Part shown: positions 1-7,701 of the stretch, in pieces | How the letters are laid out: each line of letters begins with the position of its first letter | How positions within the stretch are numbered: the first letter of the stretch is position 1 | Source: an uncultured Flavobacteriales bacterium | GTDB taxonomy: Bacteria; Bacteroidota; Bacteroidia; Flavobacteriales; Crocinitomicaceae | Assembly (NCBI GenBank): GCA_946480085.1 | Contig: CAMLHZ010000001.1 | Coordinates: 868,001-932,000 of the forward strand | DNA length: 64,000 nucleotides | Direction of reading: 5' to 3' | Made by a program: the position numbers and the translations under genes | The notes under the pieces: model-generated | Databases searched by the model: none | Told to the model about the DNA's origin: nothing | Seen by the model: only the letters and a program-made list of their open reading frames with translations

Positions 1-1625
1 ATTCAACAGCCTACAGGAATTTTACACATGCCGTAAATCCATGGACTTTGGGAGTGATGACTTTTGATGGGTTGGATGAAAATGGTTATCCGTATAATTT
101 TGGGTCGACCGCTTCTAGCTATAATGATTACTTGACTTCAAAATGGATTGACCTTTCGTATGCTCCTATTGATTCCGTTTATCTTTCTTTCTTGGTTCAG
201 CGCGAAGGTTTTGGCGACGAACCGGAAGCTGGAGATTCATTGGTGCTGGAATTCTACGATTCAGCTGCTGACGACTGGGATAGAGTATGGGCTATAAACG
301 GTGGAGATGTTAGTGATTTTAAATTGGGACATATCCGAATTACACAAGCTGCTTATTTGACGAATGCTTTCCGTTTCCGTTTCAAGAACTACGGTTCTGT
401 TGCTGGGTTGTTGGATGAATTTCATTTGGATTATGTGCACTTAAGAACAGGAAGCGGCTATCAGGATACCTTGATGAAGGATTTTGCTTTCGTTTATCCG
501 GTTGGTTCTTTAATTGAAACGTATACACAAGTTCCATGGGATCATTGGGTGAACGATCCTACGCACATGAACCCGAACGTTCAGGTAACGGTTCGAAATG
601 GATCAAACTTGCCCGAAAACACAAGTGATGGAAACGTTGCCGTTAGTGTTGGTGGAGTGGTAGAAGGAAATTTTACGCTGCAAGATCAAATTCTCACGAA
701 TGGCGATTTGAATTACGGTCCAAGAACAGTTTATCAGTCGTTTCACGATTTTACCGGTGGATATGTGTTTTCTACAACACCAACTGCTGAAGAGAAAACA
801 TTTGACATTAAATCCACTGCAACAGCACCGTTTGCGCATTTAGCGTTGAATGACACGTGTTATACAACTCAGTTTTTTGGGAATGAATATGCGTATGACG
901 ACGGAAGTGCTGAGGCTGCTTTCGGAATTAATGGGGTTCAGGCAAGACTCGCACTACGTTTCGATCCTTATGAAGCAGATACATTGATGGGAGTGAAAAT
1001 CCACTTTGTTCCACAAGTGAGCGACCTTTCAGACAAATTATTCATGCTCACTATTTGGGCAAATAATGGTGGTGTCCCTGGTACCGTTTTATACGAAGAT
1101 AATTTCCTGAATCCACGATCTCCCATTTATGAAGATGGAAGAGGAGTGTTTACGGAGTATTACCTTCCAGACAGTTCGCTTTTGCTTCCCAATGCACCTT
1201 TCTTTATTGGATACCGTCAGGTTGATGCAAACAAGTTGAATACTGGTTTTGATCGAAACACCAACAATTCATCGAAAGCATTTTTCTCGTTGAACGGTGG
1301 TGTTACGTGGACAAATTCAACCATTGCTGGAACAATAATGATGCGTCCGATCTATAAAACTTCAGGTAACTATGATTTGGCTGTTGAAGAGCAAAAAGAA
1401 TTCTCAGATTGGCTGGTTTATCCAAATCCTGCAACGGGCATTGTTCGTCTTCAATTCGATAATCCCTCAGCGTATTCAGGTGCTGTAGTTCGTTCAATCA
1501 GCGGACAAACAGTAACTACTTTAAGCAGCTCAGAAATGGAGTTTGATATGAGTACGCTGCCTGCTGGAATGTACTTTGTGGAAGCACTTAACAATCCCAA
1601 AGTGGTAAAAGTGATTCGTCAATGA
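1..1625 (+). CDS. T9SS-sorted secreted protein, 5'-truncated by the window edge
   Basis: The reading frame is open to the left edge of the window. The first possible internal starts (TTG at 48, ATG at 57) are not preceded by a signal peptide, so the true start lies outside. The N-terminal part resembles the beta-rich jelly-roll regions common in secreted Bacteroidetes proteins (the GVMTFDGLDENGYPY stretch, then alternating strands). The last ~70 residues form a type A T9SS C-terminal sorting domain: a WLVYPNPATG motif, then a beta-sandwich, the LPAGMYFVE motif and a basic end VKVIRQ. Such proteins are exported by Sec, then moved across the outer membrane by T9SS and either anchored or released. 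The stop overlaps the next gene by four bases (ATGA). The molecular function of the N-terminal region is not recognisable. Confidence 0.85.
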   Translation, partial: STAYRNFTHAVNPWTLGVMTFDGLDENGYPYNFGSTASSYNDYLTSKWIDLSYAPIDSVYLSFLVQREGFGDEPEAGDSLVLEFYDSAADDWDRVWAINGGDVSDFKLGHIRITQAAYLTNAFRFRFKNYGSVAGLLDEFHLDYVHLRTGSGYQDTLMKDFAFVYPVGSLIETYTQVPWDHWVNDPTHMNPNVQVTVRNGSNLPENTSDGNVAVSVGGVVEGNFTLQDQILTNGDLNYGPRTVYQSFHDFTGGYVFSTTPTAEEKTFDIKSTATAPFAHLALNDTCYTTQFFGNEYAYDDGSAEAAFGINGVQARLALRFDPYEADTLMGVKIHFVPQVSDLSDKLFMLTIWANNGGVPGTVLYEDNFLNPRSPIYEDGRGVFTEYYLPDSSLLLPNAPFFIGYRQVDANKLNTGFDRNTNNSSKAFFSLNGGVTWTNSTIAGTIMMRPIYKTSGNYDLAVEEQKEFSDWLVYPNPATGIVRLQFDNPSAYSGAVVRSISGQTVTTLSSSEMEFDMSTLPAGMYFVEALNNPKVVKVIRQ

Positions 1626-2653
1626 TAGAAGAATTTGAAAGTGATACGGAAAATGAAGAAGAGGAACTCTATGAACATTATAAGTTTGTAGCGGATCCGG
1701 GACAAGAAATGATCCGTATCGATAAGTATTTAATTGATCGATTACCCAATACTTCCAGAAACAAGGTTCAATTCGCTGCTAAAAACGGAAACGTTGTAGT
1801 AAATGGCACGGCTGTAAAACCCAATTACAAAGTAAAACCCAGAGATGAGGTGGCTATTGTAATGCCTTATCCGGTGCGTGAAATTGAATTGATCCCTCAG
1901 GACATTCCACTCGATATTGTTTATGAAGATGATCAATTGATTGTTCTGAACAAACCAGCAAATATGGTGGTTCATCCCGGTTACGGAAATTACAAAGGAA
2001 CCTTGGTCAACGCCCTGGTTTATCATTTTGATAATCTTCCACAGCGTATTCAGGATTATTTTGGTCGACCAGGTTTGGTTCATCGCTTAGACAAGCATAC
2101 AACCGGAATTATGGTAGTTGCCAAAACAGAATTCGCACTTACTCATTTGGCAAAGCAATTCTATGATCGCACTACAGAACGTCGTTATCATGCGTTGGTT
2201 TGGGGAGATGTAGAAGAAGACATGCGAATTGAAGGAAATCTTGGACGTTCACTTAAGAATAGAAAGGTAATGACTGTCTTTCCTGATGGAGATCATGGGA
2301 AGCACGCGGTTACGCATGTGAAAGTTTTAGAACGCTTCGGATTAACAACTTTGGTTGAATGCAAGCTGGAAACAGGTCGGACTCATCAGATTAGAACACA
2401 TTTAAAGTGGAAAGGTCACCCACTTTTTCACGATTTAGAATATGGTGGAGATTCCATCGTAAAAGGAACTACAAGTGCCAATTACAAGCAGTTTATTGCC
2501 AATTGTTTTGATTTAACACCAGGTCAGGCTTTGCATGCTAAGTCACTGGGATTCAATCATCCGACAAAGAACGAATGGATGCAGTTTGAGTCGGAATTAC
2601 CTGATGGTTTTAAGGAATTATTAGGTCGCTGGGAGCGCTACAAGACCATTTGA
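1622..2653 (+). CDS. RluA-family 23S rRNA pseudouridine synthase (RluC/RluD type)
   Basis: This 343-residue protein isomerises specific uridines in rRNA to pseudouridine. Residues about 30-90 form an S4 RNA-binding domain (IDKYLIDRLPNTSR onward). The catalytic domain follows, with the family signature HRLDKHTTG at residues 154-162 and Asp157 as the catalytic aspartate. The downstream GRTHQIRTHL segment is also typical. An S4 domain plus this length fits the RluC/RluD branch rather than RluA itself; which uridines are modified cannot be read from sequence. An acidic N-terminal extension of about 25 residues is present. The ATG overlaps the preceding secreted-protein stop (ATGA), so the two are probably translationally coupled. 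Confidence 0.93.
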   Translation: MIEEFESDTENEEEELYEHYKFVADPGQEMIRIDKYLIDRLPNTSRNKVQFAAKNGNVVVNGTAVKPNYKVKPRDEVAIVMPYPVREIELIPQDIPLDIVYEDDQLIVLNKPANMVVHPGYGNYKGTLVNALVYHFDNLPQRIQDYFGRPGLVHRLDKHTTGIMVVAKTEFALTHLAKQFYDRTTERRYHALVWGDVEEDMRIEGNLGRSLKNRKVMTVFPDGDHGKHAVTHVKVLERFGLTTLVECKLETGRTHQIRTHLKWKGHPLFHDLEYGGDSIVKGTTSANYKQFIANCFDLTPGQALHAKSLGFNHPTKNEWMQFESELPDGFKELLGRWERYKTI

Positions 2654-2822
2654 TTTATAACAATTTGATAGTTAACTGTATTTTTTTTCGTTGCTAGGTT
2701 TTGCAATTAAAAATTTTAGGTTAATTTCGGCAAGCTTGATTTACCTTCGGATATATTGTAATTAAGTAACTTTTTACGAGGTTTACAGTATAATCCGGAA
2801 CTTAAACATATTGCTTCACGCT

Positions 2823-4997
2823 ATGAATATTAAGAAAATTATTCTTTTAACCGCGGTAACCGTTACCCTAAATGCGAATGCACAAAGTAAAAAGGCAATT
2901 AAAGATGCCGAACTTACTTATGCAAGTGCAAACTATTGTGACGCCGCGTCTAAGTGCGCCATTGCATACTCAAAAATCACTAAGAACACTCAGTCTGCGC
3001 TTAAGTTGAAAGCTGAATATGCTTTTAGAACTGGTGAGTCGTACAGAATGACGGATGATGCTGTTCAGGCTGCTGAATGGTATGAAAAGGCTGTTTTGTT
3101 GAAATATTACGAAAAGCACCCTGAAGTTTACTTGTACTTGGGTGATATGTACCGCATGACGGCTGATTTCAAAAGTGCAGAGAAGAATTACAACTTGTAC
3201 TTACAGAAAGTTCCGGGTGATGCAAGAGCAGAAATCGGTTTGAAAAACTGTAAAGACAATGCTGAATTTAAGGCGAACAGAACTCGTCATACGATCACTC
3301 CTGTGAATGCATTGAACAAGGAAGGGTTTGATATGTCACCAATGTTCGTTGATAAAAAAGATCAACAGCTTGCTTTTGCTACTACAAGTTTCCCTGTAAA
3401 AGGAGCTGATGAGGATCCGATTACTTGTGGACCTTATATGGATATTTATGTTGCTGAGATCGCTAAAAACGGAACATTCAACAAAGTAGCTCCAATTGAA
3501 GGTGACTCTATCAATACGGAAGATAGCGAAGGTACGTTGTGTATCGACGGAAGAGCAAAAACAATGTTCTTCACACGATGTCCAAGTGTGAAAAAAGAAA
3601 ATCTTGGTTGTGATATCTGGATGTCTGAAGCAGGCAGCAAAGGATGGGAGAAACCAATTAAGTTGAATTTGAAAAATGGTGTTGACTCTATTTCTGTTGG
3701 TCACCCGTGTGTTTCTGAAGATGGTAAATTCTTAATCTTTGCTTCTGACGATCCATCTGGATTAGGAGGTCGTGATTTGTGGTATACTGTTTATGATAAA
3801 AGAACTTCAACTTGGTCAACTCCTCAAAACATGGGGCCAGAGATCAATACTGCTGGTGATGAGTTATTCCCTTCATTGGCGAAAAACGGAGATTTGATCT
3901 ACTCTTCTAACGGAATGCCTGGAATGGGTGGTTTAGATTTGTACCGTGCAACTAAAATTGGAACGGATAACAAATGGGAGAATCCAACAAACTACGGAGC
4001 TCCGATCAACTCTGATCACAACGATTATTCAATGGTAGAGATTGACGACCGTTCAGGTTATTTTACTTCTGAGCGTAAAGGTGGTCAAAGTGCTAACAAG
4101 CCAGATATCTACAAATACGAGTTACCTCCAAACTTGTTTACGCTTCGTGTGAATGTATTTGATCTTTCAGATCCAAAGCGCGGAACTATGATTGCTGGAG
4201 TTAAAGTAATGGTACAAGGAAATAATCCTGCAGATAAATGGGAAGGTCTTACAGCGTCTGACGGTTCTATTTTCTGGGATAAAAGACCAAACGGAGATCG
4301 TTACATTAACGAGAACAGCTCTTACAAGATCATGATCGGTAAAGAGAAGTACTATGAAGATAAAAAAGGTGCTGAGTTTACAACAGTTGGTTTGAAGTAT
4401 GATCAGGATTTCGTAATTGATATGGGATTATACCCAATCAAACCGATTAAGCTACCTGAGGTACGTTACATCGTTGCTACGCACATTTTTGTGAATGACT
4501 CTACAATTAACTCTCTGGATTCATTAAACTACGTAATTACCATGTTGGATGAGAACCCGGGATTGGTTATCGAGTTGAGTTCACATACCGATCCACGTGG
4601 AGGTACAATTTACAATCAGGTACTTTCTGAAAACCGTTCTAAAGCGTGCTACGAATACCTGGTAAAACAAAAAGGTGTTGATCCTCGCCGTATTGTTCCA
4701 GTTGGTCGTGGTGAAAGCCAGCCACGTAAAGTTTTCTTAATGGATGGTAAATATTACGAGAAACAACCAGTAGATCCTGTAACGAATCTTCCGAATCCAA
4801 ATGCAAAAGAGATTGTGTTGACAGAAGCTTACATGAATCCGTTTAAGAAAACAGATAGAAAGAAGTTCGAGGTTTTACAACAGTTTAATCGTAGAACTGA
4901 AGCGGCGATAGTTACATTGGATTTCGATCCAGCGAAAGCTCCGCCAGCAAATCCTGATTATTTGGTGTTCAAGAAATTGCCACCGTCCAATAAATAA
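2823..4997 (+). CDS. OmpA-family protein with TPR, PD40 propeller and carboxypeptidase-regulatory-like domain (PorE-like)
   Basis: I start it at ATG 2823, which gives a clean Sec signal peptide (MNIKK...LNANAQ), rather than the TTG twelve bases earlier. Domains in order: TPR-like helices (about 25-130); WD40-like PD40 beta-propeller repeats (about 155-440, repeating the type FASDD...GGRDLWY and SSNGMPGMGGLDLYR); a carboxypeptidase-regulatory-like beta domain (about 443-540); and a C-terminal OmpA peptidoglycan-binding domain with SHTD ending at Asp590 and NRR at 689-691. This order is that described for PorE of Porphyromonas gingivalis, a periplasmic T9SS component tied to peptidoglycan. Bacteroidetes genomes carry several paralogues, so PorE itself is only a candidate. 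No PorP/SprF-like partner is adjacent. It is followed by a strong terminator. Confidence 0.85.
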   Translation: MNIKKIILLTAVTVTLNANAQSKKAIKDAELTYASANYCDAASKCAIAYSKITKNTQSALKLKAEYAFRTGESYRMTDDAVQAAEWYEKAVLLKYYEKHPEVYLYLGDMYRMTADFKSAEKNYNLYLQKVPGDARAEIGLKNCKDNAEFKANRTRHTITPVNALNKEGFDMSPMFVDKKDQQLAFATTSFPVKGADEDPITCGPYMDIYVAEIAKNGTFNKVAPIEGDSINTEDSEGTLCIDGRAKTMFFTRCPSVKKENLGCDIWMSEAGSKGWEKPIKLNLKNGVDSISVGHPCVSEDGKFLIFASDDPSGLGGRDLWYTVYDKRTSTWSTPQNMGPEINTAGDELFPSLAKNGDLIYSSNGMPGMGGLDLYRATKIGTDNKWENPTNYGAPINSDHNDYSMVEIDDRSGYFTSERKGGQSANKPDIYKYELPPNLFTLRVNVFDLSDPKRGTMIAGVKVMVQGNNPADKWEGLTASDGSIFWDKRPNGDRYINENSSYKIMIGKEKYYEDKKGAEFTTVGLKYDQDFVIDMGLYPIKPIKLPEVRYIVATHIFVNDSTINSLDSLNYVITMLDENPGLVIELSSHTDPRGGTIYNQVLSENRSKACYEYLVKQKGVDPRRIVPVGRGESQPRKVFLMDGKYYEKQPVDPVTNLPNPNAKEIVLTEAYMNPFKKTDRKKFEVLQQFNRRTEAAIVTLDFDPAKAPPANPDYLVFKKLPPSNK

Positions 4998-5004
4998 AAT
5001 AATT

Positions 5005-5034
5005 AAAGCCTCGATTTATCGGGGCTTTTTTTTT
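5005..5034 (+). terminator. Rho-independent terminator after the OmpA/PD40 gene
   Basis: A 10-bp stem (5005-5014 with 5019-5028, one T-G wobble) with a TTTA loop is followed by a run of T to 5034. It lies eight bases after the stop codon of the OmpA-family gene and closes that transcript. Confidence 0.9.
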
Positions 5035-5071
5035 GCTCGGATGTGATGCGTCCCGTCTCTTGAGATTTTCG

Positions 5072-5079
5072 TAACTTTG
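5072..5079 (+). promoter_or_regulatory. Bacteroidetes -7 box (TAACTTTG) for purM
   Basis: The octamer matches TAnnTTTG exactly and is followed by GC, as is typical. It lies 16 bases before the purM ATG and just after the upstream terminator, so it is well placed to start the purM-prfA transcript. No convincing -33 TTTG is visible at normal spacing. The untranslated leader would be only about ten bases. Confidence 0.6.
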
Positions 5080-5095
5080 CGCAATATTTCGCTAC

Positions 5096-6262
5096 ATGTC
5101 TGATATTCGATACAATTTAAGAGGAGTTTCCGCAGGAAAAGAAGAAGTGCATAACGCAATTAAGAACGTTGATAAAGGATTGTTTCCGCAAGCGTTTTGT
5201 AAAATTGTTCCCGACTACTTAACCGGAGATCCCGAATATTGTATTGTAATGCATGCGGATGGCGCTGGTACAAAATCGTCTTTGGCATACATGTACTGGA
5301 AAGAAACCGGCGATGTTTCGGTTTGGAAAGGAATTGCACAGGATGCATTGATAATGAATATCGATGATTTGCTTTGTGTTGGAGCAACAGAGAATATTCT
5401 TCTTTCTTCAACTATCGGACGAAATAAAAACCTGATCACAGGTGAAGTGATTGCCGCAATCATCAACGGAACTGAAGAGTTGCTTGATACCTTGAGAAAT
5501 CAGGGGATTGGAATTTACTCGACAGGTGGTGAAACTGCAGATGTTGGCGACTTGGTTCGCACAATCATCGTAGATTCAACGGTGGTTTGTAGAATGAAGC
5601 GTTCTGAAGTGATTTCTAACCATACAATCCAAGGTGGAGATGTTATCGTTGGTTTGGCGTCTTACGGACAAGCTTCTTACGAAACAGAATACAATGGTGG
5701 AATGGGGTCGAATGGTTTGACTTCTGCGCGCCATGATGTGTTCTCGAAAGAACTGGCTGCGAAATTTCCTGAAAGTTATGATGCTGCAGTTCCTGAAGAA
5801 TTGGTTTACTCTGGATCTAAAAAATTGACTGAGTCTGTTGACGGTGTTCCATTGGACGCTGGAAAATTGGTTCTATCACCAACAAGAACTTATGCACCAG
5901 TAATCAAGAAAATTCTTGATGAGCAAAGAGCGAATATTCACGGAATGGTTCATTGTTCTGGTGGTGCGCAAACAAAAGTGTTGCATTTCGTTGAAAATGT
6001 TCACGTTATTAAAGACAATCTGTTCCCAATTCCTCCGCTTTTCAAAATGATTCAGGAAGAGTCAAAAACGGATTGGAAAGAAATGTATAAAGTGTTTAAC
6101 ATGGGACACAGAATGGAAATTTACGTTTCTCCTGATTATGCAGATGCTATCATCCAGATTTCAAAATCATTTGGAATTGATGCGCAGATCATTGGTAGAG
6201 TTGAGACTTTTGAAGGTAAACAGGTAACTGTTTCTTCTGAAGTTGGTAAATTCCAATACTAA
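5096..6262 (+). CDS. purM: Phosphoribosylformylglycinamidine cyclo-ligase (AIR synthase), long Bacteroidetes form
   Basis: PurM closes FGAM to aminoimidazole ribonucleotide with ATP, step five of purine synthesis in the cytoplasm. The N-terminal RGVSAGKEEVHNAIKN stretch and the conserved HADGAGTKSSLAY segment (the PurM substrate/ATP-binding region) are clear. So are a STGGETADVGD motif around residue 150 and an HCSGGAQTK motif in the C-terminal half. At 388 residues it is longer than the E. coli enzyme (about 345) but has the usual length in Bacteroidetes. prfA follows after six bases, so the two are co-transcribed. I am sure of the PurM/AIR-synthase fold and confident of the specific reaction. 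Confidence 0.88.
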   Translation: MSDIRYNLRGVSAGKEEVHNAIKNVDKGLFPQAFCKIVPDYLTGDPEYCIVMHADGAGTKSSLAYMYWKETGDVSVWKGIAQDALIMNIDDLLCVGATENILLSSTIGRNKNLITGEVIAAIINGTEELLDTLRNQGIGIYSTGGETADVGDLVRTIIVDSTVVCRMKRSEVISNHTIQGGDVIVGLASYGQASYETEYNGGMGSNGLTSARHDVFSKELAAKFPESYDAAVPEELVYSGSKKLTESVDGVPLDAGKLVLSPTRTYAPVIKKILDEQRANIHGMVHCSGGAQTKVLHFVENVHVIKDNLFPIPPLFKMIQEESKTDWKEMYKVFNMGHRMEIYVSPDYADAIIQISKSFGIDAQIIGRVETFEGKQVTVSSEVGKFQY

Positions 6263-6268
6263 GAAATT

Positions 6269-7348
6269 ATGCAAGAGTTATTGAGCAAATTGGAAGCGAT
6301 TCATTTTCGCTTTATTGAAGTTGGAAAAATGATTACCGATCCGGAGATTATCTCGGATATGGATCGTTACGTGAAGCTGAATAAGGAATACCGCGATTTA
6401 GAAGAAGTTGATAACGCCTACAAAGCGTATAAGAATGTGTTGGATAATCTGAAAAGCGCAAAAGAACTTCTTGAGACGGAAACGGATCCTGAAATGCGTG
6501 AAATGGCGAAGATGGAAATCGACGAACTGGAAGGACAAAGACCGGGTTTAGAAGAAGACATCAAAATATTGCTTATCCCGAAAGATCCTGAAGACGATAA
6601 AAATGCCATTATGGAATTACGTGCCGGAACCGGTGGTGATGAAGCATGTATTTTCGTTGAAGATGTTTTCCGCATGTATACCATGTATTTCAAAGAATTG
6701 GGTTGGCATTACGAAATCATCAACTCTTCAGAAGGAAGTACAAAGGGCTACAAAGAAATTTCTATGTCAATTGAAGGTGCCGGAATTTACGGAATGCTGA
6801 AATTCGAATCAGGAGTTCACCGTGTTCAACGTGTTCCTGAAACAGAATCTCAAGGTCGTGTACATACTTCTGCAATCACTGTAGCGGTTTTACCGGAAGC
6901 TGAAGAAGTAGATTTCGAACTGGACATGAATGATGTAAGAAAGGATACGTTCCGTGCATCAGGAGCGGGAGGTCAGCACATTAACAAAACTGAATCTGCC
7001 ATTCGTTTAACGCACATACCAACAGGTGTTGTAGTGGAATGTCAGGACGGTCGTTCACAACATAAAAACTTAGCACAGGCAATTTCTGTTTTACGTTCTC
7101 GCTTGTACCAGGCGGAGTTAGACAGAGTGCATCAGGAACGTGCAGCACAGCGTAAAACCTTGGTTTCTACGGGTGACCGTTCGGCAAAGATCAGAACTTA
7201 CAATTATCCGCAAGGAAGAATCACTGATCACCGCATCAACAAAACCATTTACAACCTTGGACCTTTCATGAATGGAGATATTCAGGAAATGATCGATTCA
7301 TTGAAAATGGCGGAAAATGCGGAGAAAATGAAAGGTGAGGCAGTTTAA
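6269..7348 (+). CDS. prfA: Peptide chain release factor 1
   Basis: RF1 recognises UAA and UAG in the ribosomal A site and triggers peptide release. The GGQ catalytic motif is at residues 234-236, inside GAGGQHINKTESA. The stop-codon selectivity motif of the P-x-T type is PET at 190-192, within HRVQRVPETESQGRVHTS. The P-x-T motif and the absence of an SPF motif separate it from RF2. The length, 359 residues, is normal. It sits six bases after purM and ends in a perfect terminator hairpin, so it is the last gene of a two-gene operon. Confidence 0.97.
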   Translation: MQELLSKLEAIHFRFIEVGKMITDPEIISDMDRYVKLNKEYRDLEEVDNAYKAYKNVLDNLKSAKELLETETDPEMREMAKMEIDELEGQRPGLEEDIKILLIPKDPEDDKNAIMELRAGTGGDEACIFVEDVFRMYTMYFKELGWHYEIINSSEGSTKGYKEISMSIEGAGIYGMLKFESGVHRVQRVPETESQGRVHTSAITVAVLPEAEEVDFELDMNDVRKDTFRASGAGGQHINKTESAIRLTHIPTGVVVECQDGRSQHKNLAQAISVLRSRLYQAELDRVHQERAAQRKTLVSTGDRSAKIRTYNYPQGRITDHRINKTIYNLGPFMNGDIQEMIDSLKMAENAEKMKGEAV

Positions 7349-7701
7349 TGCTTTCTACGAATTGTTTTTAAGAATTGCTCAAAAATAAGGTTATGAATTG
7401 CAGAGTATTCTGCAATTTTTCTTTGCGCACTCATTTCTTTGCGTTTGGTATAGGAAACTAACAAGAGTGGGTCTTAAAATTTTACCGCGAAGAAAGAAGA
7501 ACGCAAAGATACGGTACGTCTTAGACGTCACTAATTTTTAAAACAAAGCCACCCTATTCTAGAACAAGACATTTTTTAATTAAAATCGGTAAAAGGTACT
7601 CATTCATTGAAATTTAGGTTGCAACTTTGCGCTAGAATTTCCACAAAAACAGTTCACACTGTAACTTATTGTCAGTTGAACGGTCGTACAAAAAAAGCTG
7701 A
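7349..7701. other. Non-coding spacer with inverted CTTTGCG-type repeats
   Basis: The 353 bases between prfA and the TonB receptor hold no credible gene. They contain the prfA terminator (7396-7420) and an imperfect inverted repeat (7420-7443 against 7486-7509) built from CTTTGCG/CGCAAAG words. There is also a small ACGTC-TTA-GACGT hairpin at 7516-7528. Near 7622-7629 there is CAACTTTG, one base off the Bacteroidetes -7 consensus and followed by CGC; it may be the receptor promoter, but no -33 element is evident. Confidence 0.6.
7396..7420 (+). terminator. Terminator after prfA
   Basis: A perfect 9-bp stem (7396-7404 with 7409-7417) with a GTAT loop runs into TTTTT. It lies 47 bases after the prfA stop codon. 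Confidence 0.8.

Noticed and set aside
2664..2690. AGTTAACT palindrome followed by a T-run after the pseudouridine synthase gene, as a terminator
   Set aside because: The palindrome has no loop and cannot form a stable hairpin; no other stem is present.
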